Shown: one piece after another, positions 16,917 through 26,458 of the stretch
Layout of the letters: each line of letters opens with the position of its first letter
How positions within the stretch are numbered: the stretch's first letter is position 1
Assembly (NCBI GenBank): GCA_022826755.1
Contig: JAJDUG010000078.1
Location: 1-64,000 of the forward strand
Direction: 5' to 3'
Length of the DNA stretch: 64,000 nt
From: Acidobacteriota bacterium
GTDB lineage: Bacteria > Acidobacteriota > Terriglobia > Versatilivoradales > Versatilivoraceae
The notes under the pieces: model-generated
Seen by the model: the letters and a program-made list of their open reading frames with translations, nothing else
Told to the model about the DNA's origin: nothing
Databases searched by the model: none
Made by a program: the position numbers and the translations under genes

Positions 16917-17006
16917 GGAGGCGTGGCAGAGTGGTCGATTGCGGCGGTCTTGAAAACCGTTGTACCTTGACGGGTACCGTGGGTTCGAATCCTACCGCCT
17001 CCGCCA
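16917..17006 (+). tRNA. tRNA-Ser (UGA anticodon)
   Basis: The 90-base cloverleaf has acceptor stem GGAGGCG/CGCCTCC, anticodon loop CTTGAAA (anticodon TGA, reading UCA), a long variable arm as in serine tRNAs, GGTTCGAATCC in the T arm, discriminator G and an encoded CCA. A TAGAAT box lies 13 bases upstream. No second copy of its 3' end is seen nearby, so there is no sign of a tRNA-type attachment duplication. Confidence 0.95.
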
Positions 17007-17135
17007 AACACCCTTCCAAAGCCGTCCAATAAAATCCAACTCATCGCCGTGCACACTGGGCGGCAATCGTGCGGCTTGCGATCACACAGGACCGCAAGCC
17101 GATTCGGCCTCAATAAGATTGCATTCATTTCCGTT

Positions 17136-17163
17136 ATATCTTACTATTCGTAAAATAAGATAT
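17136..17163 (+). promoter_or_regulatory. Palindromic operator before the MazEF-like module
   Basis: The perfect 8-bp inverted repeat ATATCTTA...TAAGATAT with a 12-base spacer lies in an AT-rich patch 17 bases upstream of the antitoxin ATG. AbrB-type antitoxins autorepress by binding such palindromes. Its use as the operator here is inferred from position and symmetry. Confidence 0.55.
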
Positions 17164-17179
17164 TTAGTGAAACCAGCCA

Positions 17180-17404
17180 ATGGAACTCGCCAAGATCACC
17201 GCACGCGGGCAGACCACGATTCCCAAGAACATCCGTGAGGCGGCCAATCTGGTTGAGGGAGATGTGATTGCTTTCGTGATCGAGGGCGATCATCTGGTGG
17301 TGCGCAAGGTGACGCCCGGGCGGGACGACTACCTGCAAGGCCTCTCCGAAGTTCTGAGTGAATGGATTTCGCCCGAAGACGAGGAAGCGTGGCGTGACCT
17401 TTGA
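17180..17404 (+). CDS. AbrB/MazE-type antitoxin
   Basis: The 74-residue protein starts MELAKITARGQTTIPKNIREA, a typical SpoVT/AbrB swapped-hairpin DNA-binding domain, followed by an acidic C-terminal tail (SEWISPEDEEAW) of the kind that neutralises MazF toxins. It overlaps the toxin gene by 11 bases and lies behind a palindrome, the classic autoregulated arrangement. Confidence 0.85.
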   Translation: MELAKITARGQTTIPKNIREAANLVEGDVIAFVIEGDHLVVRKVTPGRDDYLQGLSEVLSEWISPEDEEAWRDL

Positions 17405-17729
17405 ATCGCTTGATGTGGTTGTCGTCCCTTTTCCTTTCACGGATCGCCGGACCAGCAAGCGCCGGCCGGCATTGATCGTCTCATCGTCAGGCTTCAATCG
17501 AGCCCACGAACAATTGATCCTGGCCATGATCACCTCGGCCGGGAGCGACTGGCCCAGCGACGTGGCGGTCCGGGGATGGCGGGAAGCCGGCCTCAACGTT
17601 CCCTGCAAGGTCCGCTTCAAGCTCTTCACTCTCGACGACTCTCTGATTGTCCGCAAGCTCGGGAGGTTGTCGAAAGAGGATGGCGAAGAAGTGAAAAATG
17701 CAGTGGGGCAGGTTGTGGCGAGCAACTGA
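17394..17729 (+). CDS. MazF/PemK-type toxin
   Basis: The 111-residue protein starts at GTG (TFESLDVVVVPFPFTDRRTSKRRPALIVSS), the N-terminal beta-barrel signature of MazF/PemK mRNA interferases, with the conserved R-P-A-L-I-V and later AMITSA strands. It would cleave RNA unless bound by the MazE-like antitoxin encoded just upstream. The GTG at 17394 overlaps the antitoxin reading frame and is preferred to an in-frame ATG at 17358 lying deeper inside the antitoxin gene. Confidence 0.82.
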   Translation: MTFESLDVVVVPFPFTDRRTSKRRPALIVSSSGFNRAHEQLILAMITSAGSDWPSDVAVRGWREAGLNVPCKVRFKLFTLDDSLIVRKLGRLSKEDGEEVKNAVGQVVASN

Positions 17730-17871
17730 CAACTGTCCTGCGCCGCCGGCGAATCGGTCGGTTCACTCCGGAGTCTTCGGGTGTGGGTCGCTCCTCTTCC
17801 GGGACCAATCACGCGATTGCTCCGGGATGGGAACCTCCGGTCGGGGTTGGTGAGAATTCCCCGTAGCGATG

Positions 17872-17945
17872 CCCCGATCAGAAACGTGCCTGCCGAGAAT
17901 CTCCTGGACAGCCGGAAGTCCGGGCCGTCGGCAGCGCTCCTCTAT
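17872..17945 (+). pseudogene. Degenerate duplicate of the parvulin gene 3' end
   Basis: About 70 bases here match 16702-16775, the last codons of the parvulin gene and the sequence after its stop. The shared blocks are GATCAGRAACGTG, GCCGAGAA and CTCCTGGACAGCCGG; some 40 of the best 47 positions agree. The echo would read IRNVPAENLLDSR, but the stop codon is changed to AAG and no upstream coding part is present. The two copies are in direct orientation and flank tRNA-Ser and the MazEF-like module. Confidence 0.65.
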
Positions 17946-17980
17946 CCCGGGGCAGGGCGCCACTGACCCTGTGCAGACCA

Positions 17981-18940
17981 ATGAAGAAGACAGAGGTCCA
18001 TTCCATCGATAGAGGTGTTCTGGCCCGGGCTCAAGGGTGCCTGCTTGGCCAGCTCGCGGGGGATGCGCTTGGCAGCCTGGTGGAATTCCGGAGTGAGGAG
18101 GAGATCCTCCGGGAATATCCTGACGGAGTCCGGGATCTTGCTGACGGGGGGACTTGGAATACGATTGCCGGGCAGCCTACCGACGATTCCGAACTGGCTC
18201 TGTCGCTGGCGCGGGTTCTGGTGCGACTCGGCGGATACGACACGAGGGAAGCCCGCAAGGCCTACGTTTCCTGGCTGGACTCCGAGCCCTTCGATTGCGG
18301 GGCGACCATTCGCTCCGCTTTGCGGGGGCGCCTGAACGCAACAAGCCAGGCAAACGGCGCCATGATGCGCATCAGCCCGCTGGGGATCTTCGGTGCCCGC
18401 CACGCCCTGCCGGAGGTGGCGGAGTGGGCCCGGCAGGATGCGGCCCTCACCCATCCGAACCCGGTCTGCCGGCAGGCGAACGCCCTGTTCGCCATGGCGA
18501 TTGCCCATGCGGTCCGTTCGGCCCGCAGCGCCATGGAAGTCCACCAAGGGATCGCGGAGTGGGCCCGGCAGGGGGACGTCGATGCTTCGATTCTTGACGT
18601 CGTTGCTACGTCCGCCAGTGCTCCTCCAACGGAGTACTCCCGTCATGAAGGCTGGGTTCTCATTGCCTTCCACAACGCTCTCTGGCAGTTGCTCCATGCT
18701 TCGAACCTGGAGGAAGCCGTGGTCGATACCGTCATGAGAGGTGGGGACACCGACACCAACGCGGCCATCTGCGGAGCCTTGCTCGGGGCCGTGCACGGGC
18801 TGGAGGCCGTTCCCGACCGATGGACGGCGTGCCTTCGGAACTGTCGCCCCCTGGCTGGACAGGCTCATGTCTTCCGCCCTCGGCCCCGGCGATTCTGGCC
18901 GGTGGATGCGCTGGCGTTGGCGGAGCGGCTGATCCGGTAG
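17981..18940 (+). CDS. ADP-ribosylglycohydrolase family protein
   Basis: The 319-residue protein has the DraG/ARH family signatures: GCLLGQLAGDALGSLVEF near residue 20, the metal-binding PTDDSELAL near 68, NGAMMRISPLG near 126, and C-terminal GGDTDTNAAICGALLGAVHG near 253. The Asp/Asp-Thr residues that bind the paired magnesium ions are all present, so an active hydrolase is likely. It would remove ADP-ribose from proteins, nucleic acids or small molecules. It stands alone, next to the MazEF-like module; no ADP-ribosyltransferase partner is visible. Confidence 0.88.
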   Translation: MKKTEVHSIDRGVLARAQGCLLGQLAGDALGSLVEFRSEEEILREYPDGVRDLADGGTWNTIAGQPTDDSELALSLARVLVRLGGYDTREARKAYVSWLDSEPFDCGATIRSALRGRLNATSQANGAMMRISPLGIFGARHALPEVAEWARQDAALTHPNPVCRQANALFAMAIAHAVRSARSAMEVHQGIAEWARQGDVDASILDVVATSASAPPTEYSRHEGWVLIAFHNALWQLLHASNLEEAVVDTVMRGGDTDTNAAICGALLGAVHGLEAVPDRWTACLRNCRPLAGQAHVFRPRPRRFWPVDALALAERLIR

Positions 18941-19229
18941 GACTGGGCCGGGGCGGGACAAGCGACGGTTCCCGGGATGAGCGCGTCGCATACCCCTTCT
19001 TGTCAACGGACAGTGCGTGGGAGTTGATCTGGCGAGCTGAAGCCCGCTCGATGAGTTCAGGACTGACCCGGTGCCCTTCGATCGACTTGCGGGTAACCGG
19101 GCGCGACTTCAACCTTGGCCACTCCAGGGCCAGGGAAGAGGGGATTCCCTGTCGGACACTCTTGTCCAGCGTCATCCACAAGAACCGGCCGCCCGTCTCA
19201 CGGAGAAGAGATAGGCTGTTCCGATTGGA

Positions 19230-19257
19230 TTGCTTGTCACAGGTGCGGTAGTATAAC
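19230..19257 (+). promoter_or_regulatory. Possible promoter of the polyketide operon
   Basis: TTGCTT and TATAAC are separated by 16 bases and lie about 115 bases before the PKS start codon. The GGAGG ribosome site sits 14 bases before that ATG. The remainder of the 430-base gap (18941-19370) shows no gene that I can support on either strand. Confidence 0.4.
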
Positions 19258-19370
19258 CGTGTACCGGCGGGATGGGGCAGGGCGGCCCCGGTTGGCTGTC
19301 AGTCCCCTGTCGAGGTTAGCCGGAGGGGATTGCAGTTCCGGAGACGGGAAATGGAGGTCCGCGCGCAGCC

Positions 19371-22300
19371 ATGAACTCAGCCGATCCCGATAACGCCGTT
19401 GCCATCGTCGGATATGCCTACCGGATGCCGGGAGGAATTCGCACCGACGACGACTTCTGGCGTCTGCTGAGCGAGCGCGAGATCATTCGCGAGCCGGTCA
19501 CCGAACGCTACGGCAGGGGCTATCAACCCGTAGGTGGATTCTCCGGCCCGGGTCGCTTCGCCAGTCCCTACGAGGGCTTGATCCGAGAAGATGGGGAGAA
19601 GCTCTTCGACCGGAGTCTCTTCGGGCTCTCCCACAACGAAATGTTGGCCATGGACCCTCAGGTCAGGATGTTGTTGAGTTGCGCCTGGGAGACCTCCGAG
19701 CGGGCCGGCTGGGATCTTCATTACTTGCGCAACAGCCCCACCGGTGTCTTCATCGGCGCGCAGGTTCCGCCGGTCGCCAACTGGCGCTCCCTGTATGGCG
19801 CCACCCAGTTTGACGTGATCACCATCAGCCTGTCGATGCTGTCCAACCGCATCTCCTACCACTTCAACTTGATGGGACCGTCGGCCACCTACTGCACGGC
19901 GTGTTCCGCCAGCCTGACCGCCCTGCACGCTGCCATGAACGCGCTTCGCTGCGGGGACTGCGAGCAGGCCCTGGTCGGGTCCTCCAACTATCTCGGCACA
20001 GCCAGGGTGAGTGCTTCCTTCAATGCTCTGGGTGTCATCAGTCCCGACGGCCGGTGCCACTCCTTCGATGCGGAAGCCAACGGCTACATGCGCTCGGAAG
20101 GCGCCTTCGTCTTTGCGGTCAAGCCGCTGAAGGCTGCCGAAAGAGACGGCGACCGCATCCACGCCGTAGTCGAGGCGACCGCGGTCAATGCCGCCGGGGC
20201 CGCCGACGGCAGCGCCGGTCTGGCTCAAGGACGTTACATCACGGCGCCGACCCGTCATGCCCAGGTCGAACTGATGCGCAGGGCCTGTGCCCGTTCGGGA
20301 CATGCTCCCCAGGAATTCGACTACATCGAAGCCCATGCCACCGGCACCGTGGTGGGGGACCGCATTGAGGGGAACGCCATTGCAGAAGCCTACGGTGGGA
20401 ATGGCCGGGCATTTCCGCTGCGAATCGCCAGCGTCAAGAGTAATCTGGGTCACATGGAAGCCGCGGCGTTCAGTTGCGCCCTGCTCAAGGTCATCCTGAT
20501 GATGCAGCGGCGCACCTTCGCACCGATTTCGAAGAATTTTCTGGTTCCCAATCCGGAAATCGACTTTGAACGTTGCCCCATGCAGGTGCAGACGACCTGC
20601 GAGCCCTTTCCCGAGCACCCCGTGGTGGTCGGCATCAACTCCTTCGGCTTCGGCGGCGCCAATGGGCACTGCGTAGTTCGGGAATACCGTCCCTCCCGGC
20701 CGCGCATCTGGTCGGTGGCCCTGGCTCCGGAGGCCGGCTTCATGATCCCCCTGTCGGCCCGCACCTCCGGCGCGCTGGAAAGGAGTGCCGGGCAACTGCG
20801 GAAAATGCTCTGTGAGCAAGAGATGGACTTGTATGCGCTGGCCGGCAATCTGAGCCGTCGCCGTACTCATTTCGCTGCGCGAGCATCCTTTGCAGTTCGC
20901 TCCCGACAAGAATTGATCGAGGCCCTCGACGCCTTCGCGGGAGAGCCGTCGCCGGTTGCCATGGTGGAGGAGAAGGAGCGGCGACTGGCCATGGTTTTCT
21001 CCGGACAGGGTACCCAGTGGGCCGGCTGCGGCCGGTCCCTCTACGATGCCCATCCCGTGTTCCGCCGCGTCATCGATGCGATTGAGGAGCACTGGAGGGA
21101 ACACTCGGAAATCTCGTTGCGCCAAGCCTGCTTCCGGGCCGATCAATCGGCGCTGAACGAAGTCGAGTTGGCCCAGCCCGTCATCTTCATGATTCAGTGC
21201 GCCCTGGTGGATCTGTTCAAGACCTGGGGGGTCTATCCGGACTGCGTGGTGGGCCATAGTTCCGGGGAAGTCGCTGCCGCCTACGCCTGTGGAGCAATCT
21301 CGTTGGCCGATGCAACCCGGCTGGTTTTCCATCGCGCCACCCTGCAGCAGCGCACGGCCGGTTCGGGCCGCTTGCTGTCGGTCGGCCTGGATCGGCCGGG
21401 TCTGGAGGACCTGCTCGAATCGTTGCAAGTTCCCTTCAAAGCTCACCAAGGCCGAAATGGAGAGGTTGAGATCGCCTGCGAGAATGCGCCGGCCAGCACC
21501 GTCATCTGCGGCCGGGAGACCCTCCTGCTCCCCATCATGGAGGAACTGGACCGGCGCAACCTGCAGAACCGGCTCATTCCCGGAAATATCGCCTTCCACT
21601 CCAGCGCCATGGATCCGATCAGGGAGGATGCCCTGGCGGCCCTGTCGTTCCTGAACGACCGCGGCTTCGACGCCGAGGTGCCGTTTGTTTCCTCGGTCAC
21701 CGGTGAGAATACCCGGCGTCTCGACAACGCTTACTGGTGGTCGAACATTCGACAGCCGGTGCGGTTCCTGGCGGCAATGGAAACCATCATGAGGGATCAT
21801 CGGCCCGAGGTGTTGCTTGAAATCGCGCCTCACAGCTCTTTGCAACCCGTCATCGCCCAGTGCCTGGAGGGCGGCGATCCCGTGCCGGTATGCATTCCGA
21901 CGCTCATGAGAGACACCGATGTCCGCCTCGGCTTCCATCAGGCCCTGGGAGCCTTGTTCAGGGCCGGCGTGGAGCTGGACTTCGCGGCCCAGTATCCCCG
22001 GCCGGAACCCGTTGCCCATCGGCTTCCCGGCTATCCCAGAGAGGATCAGGCCACCATCGATCTGAAGTGCGATGATGAGATGTTTCTGCGGCAAGGCGGC
22101 TTTTCACAAGGCCCGTTGATTGGGCGCAAGGTTCCCTCCGACCACTTGCTCTTCGAAGCCCGGCTTTCCGACGAGGACTTTCCCTGGCTGACGGAGCACC
22201 TGGTCCATTACGCGGCCATCATGCCGGCAGCCGGTTACATTGAACTTATCCTTCAGGCGTTCGCAGGGGCCCCGATTCACATTGAGGTTCTCGAATTTCT

Positions 22301-25300
22301 TCAGCCCTGTCCCATTCCCAAGACACCGGTACGCCTGCAGACGGAATTGCGTGCACTCGCCAATGTTCCCGACGCCTACACTTTCACCATCTCCTCACGG
22401 TCCTATGAGGTCGAAGCCGGCAGCGAGCTGCATTGCCGCGGCAAAGTGCGCCTTCTCAAGGACGATCAGGCGGTGGAGGTCCCGGCCCGCCTGGAAGAGA
22501 TCGACACCACCCGCTTCGAACGTTCGGTGATTGCCGACGAGAGTGATTGTTACGAACGCTTTGAGGCGGCGCTCAGCGAGACCTTTCAATATGGTCCCCA
22601 TTTCAGAACCATGAAGCGGGTCCGGATGGATATGTCGACCCGGGCTTATCTTGTCGACGTGGAAATGGACGAGAGACTGTGGAGGACCGGACGGGAGGAA
22701 GGGTATGTCGCCTCGGTCCCGATCCTCGACGGGGGACTGCAGATATTCCTTTACAACCTGATGCTGGGCGCCGATCACTTTGCCATACCCCAGCGTGCCG
22801 AACGGGTGACGTTTCTTCGTCCTCCGACCTCGCCGCGGATCACGGTTCACGTGACCAAGCCTGCCGACGGTTGGTACCGTGTGAACGAAATGGGCCAGTA
22901 TTGTGTGCATTACGGGGAAACGACCGGTGGCAGCGTCAGTTTTTATGACAACCAGACCGGGGAACTCATCGCGCACATCCGCGATTACATCTCCTTCGTA
23001 TCCAATCCTCGCTGGGGCGACTTGCCGCGCAGCAAGCACAGGATCTCGTGGCAACCGAAGATTCTCCCGGTCGGGCAGTCGCTCCTGGACCGGCTGCCCC
23101 ATGGCGAGATTGATCCTCCTGCGCTCATTGCAGCCCTGGAACAGTCCGAACAGGGCCAACGCTACGCTTGTCATATCGTCGAGTTTGCCGGTGGCCGCAA
23201 ACCCGATCAGACGATCCTCACACAGTGCATCGACCATCTCTCCAGTTCGGGTGGGCCCTCGGAGTTCTGGATGGTCAGCGACAGCGAGGAGACCTCCCGC
23301 GCCCACTACGAGGCCTTCCACCGCCAGCCGGCTGCGCTGCGGTTCGAAACTCTGGACCCATCCCTGCAAGCGGATCTGCGGAAAGGCCTGTTGCGTCCGG
23401 GGGCTGCCGAGATCATTTTTCTGCATTGGGATGATGGGCCCTTCGAGCCGGAGCGTTGGCGGTTTCTACTGAGAGTGGCGGTTGCCGGTGGTCTGGCCCT
23501 GGTCTGTCACGACGAGGGCGACCTCATCGAGCCGGGCGAAGGCTGGATGATGGTGCGTTCGGGACGGCGCACGACCCTGCTGCAGGCGAGGCTGTCCCGG
23601 TCGGTTTCCTCCGACAAAGTAAGTCTCTCCGGCCCCCGGTGGGTGCTGGGCGAGCCCCATAGCCGGGCAGCCGAGTGGGTGTCCCTGCTGGATGCGCCCG
23701 GGGTGCGCCTGATTCCTCCGGAGATTCTTCGCGATGGCAATTACGAGACACTGGAAGAGTGGCCGCAAGTGACCGACCTGCAAGCGATCGACTTCTTCTG
23801 CGGGACCGACCCCGACGATCCGACAGGCGAAAGAGCATCGGCGCAACTCATTGCCTTTGTCAGGGCTCTGGTTTCCCACAGGCTTGAGCACGGACATCAG
23901 CCCTGCCGCTTGACCGTGGTGACGAATCTGGCCGCGTTCCAGGTGGAGGAGCCGCGGGGGAGTGCCCTGTGGGGAGCGGCTCGGAGCATGGCTCTCGAAG
24001 TCGGCGAGGAAGTCGGGATCGATTTTCGGCTGGTGGACTTGGGCGGTCCCGAGGACCTCGAGGCTTTGGCCGGTCTCGCACGGTGCGACTTGCGCGAGCG
24101 GGAACTGGCCGTGCGGCGGAATCGCTTGTGGGCGCCGCGACTGGTCAGTATTCGAGAGAGATATCCGTTGGTGCCCGCGGGGGAAGATCCCGCTCAACGC
24201 CTCACCCTGGAGAGCCCTGGCCAGATTTCCGGTCTGGAAATGAAGACCTACCCACTCCCGGGGTTGGGGGCGGACGACGTGGAAATCGAGGTGGCGGCCG
24301 CGGCACTCAACTTCCGCGACATTATGGTCACGCTGGGATTGTTGCCGGCATTGGCCTACGAGCGCTCGGCCCTGGGACGCGAAGTCGGCATCGAGGCCTG
24401 CGGAATCGTACGCCGCGTCGGGTCGAAGGTGCGCCACTTTCGCGCCGGCGATGCGGTGGTGTTCACCCAAGGCGGTTGTGTCGCCAATCGCGTTGTGGTC
24501 AACCAACATCTGGTGTTCGGAAAGCCGGATCGCTTGAGCATGGAAGAGGCCGCGTCAGTATTGTCGGTCTATGTCACCGCCTACTACTCCCTGATTCACC
24601 TGGCTCGTCTGCGCAAGGGACAACGCGTTCTCATCCACTCGGCCATGGGCGGAGTCGGGCAGGCGGCCATCGCCCTGGCAAAACACGTGGGCGCGGAGAT
24701 TTACGCCACGGCCGGCAGTCGGAGCAAGCGCGAGAAATTGCTGGGGTTGGGAGCACGGGCGGCCTTCGATTCGCACAGCTTCGATTGGTACGACGGATTG
24801 ATGGAAGCCACCGGTGGCCAGGGTATCGACGTGGTCTTGAATTCCCTGGCCGGCCGCCACATCGAATTGTGTCTGCAGGCCCTTCGCCCGGGCGGTTGGC
24901 ACTGCGAGATCGGCAAGGTCGACATCTATGCCGACAACGAGCTCGGCCTGCGTATCTTCCGCAAGAACCTGCGCTTCGCGGCCATCGACGTGGACCGCCT
25001 GATGGTCGACGACCCCTATCTCTCGCACCGGCTCTCACAAGCCTGCCTGGATCTGCTGGGTGAAGGGGCGTTACCGGCGCTGCCGGTCACCGTCTTTCCC
25101 TACAAGGACTTCGCCAGCGCCCTTCGCTTGATGACAACCGGTCAACACCAGGGGAAACTGGTGCTGAAGGCTCCCGAAACTCCGGCCGCTGCCGGTTTCT
25201 CGGTTGCCGACGTGCGGCCGTTTCTCGATCCCGATGCCACCTATCTGGTGACCGGTGGTCTGGGGGGCTTCGGGCTGCGGGTGCTGCCTTACCTGGCGGC

Positions 25301-26411
25301 TGCAGGCGCCCGCCATATCACCCTGATGGACCGGGACCCCGAACGCCGTCGGACTGCCGACTGGGTCCGTCAGTCAAGCGCTCTGGTCTACATGGATGAG
25401 AGGGTGGAGTTCGACATCGTTCAGGGAGACGTGTCGGTGGAAGAGGATGTCCGACGCTGTATCGCCCAGTTGCAACGACCGCTCAAAGGCGTGTTTCACC
25501 TGGCCGGGGTGCTGGACGACCATTTGTTGGTCGACATGTCGAACCAGTCCGTGGCCAAGGTATTCGCTCCCAAGGCCTCCGGCGCCCTCCACCTGCACCG
25601 GGCCACCGAAGGCTGCCCACTCGATTACTTCGTTCTGTTTTCCTCCACTGCCTCGGTGTTGGGCAACCCTGGACAGGTCAACTACAGCGCGGCCAACTCT
25701 TTCCTGGACGGTTTGGCTGCCTGTCGCCGTCGCCAGGGCCTTCCCGGTCTGTCCTACAACCTGGCCGCCGTTTCCGACGCCGGCATGGCCGCGCGCAGTT
25801 TGCCCGTGCTGCGAATGATGAGGGCCGCGGGCATACCGCCGGTGAGCAGCCAGTTCGCCGCGTCCAACCTGGACCACGCCCTGCGTACCATGTCTGAAAA
25901 CGACCACTTGATCACGGCCCTGTTCGAAGGCCCGACCTGGACGGTGGACCTTCCCGATTACATGCGGCTCGGGCGTCTGATGCAGAATCAGGATGCCTTT
26001 GAGGTCGGTGAGGCCGGAGAGCTTACTGTCGACAGCGTAGTGGCTCAGATTGCCGCCAAGGTGGCCGATCTCTGCGGCCACGACGAGGGCGGCGTGGAGG
26101 AACCCCTGTCCAGCTTCGGGCTGACCTCGATCTCGGTTGCCGAGTTGGGAACCTTCATCCAGACCCAGTTCAACTACCGGGTGAGCGCTCTGGAACTGAT
26201 GACCACGGCCTCTACTCTCTCGTTGGCCCGGGACATCCTGCTTGGGAAGGAGAATGTCGAGGAGGTCCAGGACGAGACGGAGGCGGTCGGAGCCAAGGAG
26301 GCCGGCCTGGTAGGCTCTAAACGGGTCCGCCGCGCACCGTCGGTTTTTGCCAGTCCACTGGATGACCACTTTCCGCAAGGTGTCGGAGATTTGTCGGGCG
26401 CCGCCGAATAA
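19371..26411 (+). CDS. Highly reducing type I polyketide synthase, single module
   Basis: The 2346-residue multidomain enzyme reads, in order: KS (residues ~1-430; Cys177 in TACSAS, His in EAHATGT and in SNLGHMEAA), AT (~540-850; FSGQGTQWAG and GHSSGE), DH (~915-1200; His943 in WLTEHLVHY, Asp in DGGLQ near 1120), a structural psi-KR (~1230-1590), ER (~1615-1930; HSAMGGVGQAA), KR (~1950-2130; GGLGGFG and NYSAANSF) and one ACP (~2215-2285; Ser in FGLTSIS). There is no thioesterase, loading module or methyltransferase. One module with a full reducing loop suggests iterative synthesis of a reduced chain on the ACP. The DH motif has Tyr where the HxxxGxxxxP glycine is expected. It heads an operon with the radical SAM and reductase-sulfotransferase genes. 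Confidence 0.92.
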   Translation: MNSADPDNAVAIVGYAYRMPGGIRTDDDFWRLLSEREIIREPVTERYGRGYQPVGGFSGPGRFASPYEGLIREDGEKLFDRSLFGLSHNEMLAMDPQVRMLLSCAWETSERAGWDLHYLRNSPTGVFIGAQVPPVANWRSLYGATQFDVITISLSMLSNRISYHFNLMGPSATYCTACSASLTALHAAMNALRCGDCEQALVGSSNYLGTARVSASFNALGVISPDGRCHSFDAEANGYMRSEGAFVFAVKPLKAAERDGDRIHAVVEATAVNAAGAADGSAGLAQGRYITAPTRHAQVELMRRACARSGHAPQEFDYIEAHATGTVVGDRIEGNAIAEAYGGNGRAFPLRIASVKSNLGHMEAAAFSCALLKVILMMQRRTFAPISKNFLVPNPEIDFERCPMQVQTTCEPFPEHPVVVGINSFGFGGANGHCVVREYRPSRPRIWSVALAPEAGFMIPLSARTSGALERSAGQLRKMLCEQEMDLYALAGNLSRRRTHFAARASFAVRSRQELIEALDAFAGEPSPVAMVEEKERRLAMVFSGQGTQWAGCGRSLYDAHPVFRRVIDAIEEHWREHSEISLRQACFRADQSALNEVELAQPVIFMIQCALVDLFKTWGVYPDCVVGHSSGEVAAAYACGAISLADATRLVFHRATLQQRTAGSGRLLSVGLDRPGLEDLLESLQVPFKAHQGRNGEVEIACENAPASTVICGRETLLLPIMEELDRRNLQNRLIPGNIAFHSSAMDPIREDALAALSFLNDRGFDAEVPFVSSVTGENTRRLDNAYWWSNIRQPVRFLAAMETIMRDHRPEVLLEIAPHSSLQPVIAQCLEGGDPVPVCIPTLMRDTDVRLGFHQALGALFRAGVELDFAAQYPRPEPVAHRLPGYPREDQATIDLKCDDEMFLRQGGFSQGPLIGRKVPSDHLLFEARLSDEDFPWLTEHLVHYAAIMPAAGYIELILQAFAGAPIHIEVLEFLQPCPIPKTPVRLQTELRALANVPDAYTFTISSRSYEVEAGSELHCRGKVRLLKDDQAVEVPARLEEIDTTRFERSVIADESDCYERFEAALSETFQYGPHFRTMKRVRMDMSTRAYLVDVEMDERLWRTGREEGYVASVPILDGGLQIFLYNLMLGADHFAIPQRAERVTFLRPPTSPRITVHVTKPADGWYRVNEMGQYCVHYGETTGGSVSFYDNQTGELIAHIRDYISFVSNPRWGDLPRSKHRISWQPKILPVGQSLLDRLPHGEIDPPALIAALEQSEQGQRYACHIVEFAGGRKPDQTILTQCIDHLSSSGGPSEFWMVSDSEETSRAHYEAFHRQPAALRFETLDPSLQADLRKGLLRPGAAEIIFLHWDDGPFEPERWRFLLRVAVAGGLALVCHDEGDLIEPGEGWMMVRSGRRTTLLQARLSRSVSSDKVSLSGPRWVLGEPHSRAAEWVSLLDAPGVRLIPPEILRDGNYETLEEWPQVTDLQAIDFFCGTDPDDPTGERASAQLIAFVRALVSHRLEHGHQPCRLTVVTNLAAFQVEEPRGSALWGAARSMALEVGEEVGIDFRLVDLGGPEDLEALAGLARCDLRERELAVRRNRLWAPRLVSIRERYPLVPAGEDPAQRLTLESPGQISGLEMKTYPLPGLGADDVEIEVAAAALNFRDIMVTLGLLPALAYERSALGREVGIEACGIVRRVGSKVRHFRAGDAVVFTQGGCVANRVVVNQHLVFGKPDRLSMEEAASVLSVYVTAYYSLIHLARLRKGQRVLIHSAMGGVGQAAIALAKHVGAEIYATAGSRSKREKLLGLGARAAFDSHSFDWYDGLMEATGGQGIDVVLNSLAGRHIELCLQALRPGGWHCEIGKVDIYADNELGLRIFRKNLRFAAIDVDRLMVDDPYLSHRLSQACLDLLGEGALPALPVTVFPYKDFASALRLMTTGQHQGKLVLKAPETPAAAGFSVADVRPFLDPDATYLVTGGLGGFGLRVLPYLAAAGARHITLMDRDPERRRTADWVRQSSALVYMDERVEFDIVQGDVSVEEDVRRCIAQLQRPLKGVFHLAGVLDDHLLVDMSNQSVAKVFAPKASGALHLHRATEGCPLDYFVLFSSTASVLGNPGQVNYSAANSFLDGLAACRRRQGLPGLSYNLAAVSDAGMAARSLPVLRMMRAAGIPPVSSQFAASNLDHALRTMSENDHLITALFEGPTWTVDLPDYMRLGRLMQNQDAFEVGEAGELTVDSVVAQIAAKVADLCGHDEGGVEEPLSSFGLTSISVAELGTFIQTQFNYRVSALELMTTASTLSLARDILLGKENVEEVQDETEAVGAKEAGLVGSKRVRRAPSVFASPLDDHFPQGVGDLSGAAE

Positions 26412-26458
26412 GAGACCATCCACCGACTGCAAAGAAAAATTCGGAATGGAAGGCGGCC

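Noticed and set aside
16917-17006. tRNA-Ser as an integration site with attachment duplication
   Set aside because: No second copy of the tRNA 3' end was found in the window and no integrase gene is present. The direct repeats that flank the region derive from the parvulin gene instead.
18732-19181. A minus-strand frame beginning MWMTLDKSVRQGIP in the gap before the PKS
   Set aside because: It overlaps the end of the ADP-ribosylglycohydrolase gene, changes to low-complexity sequence and matches no family I know. A decayed gene fragment is possible but unsupported.
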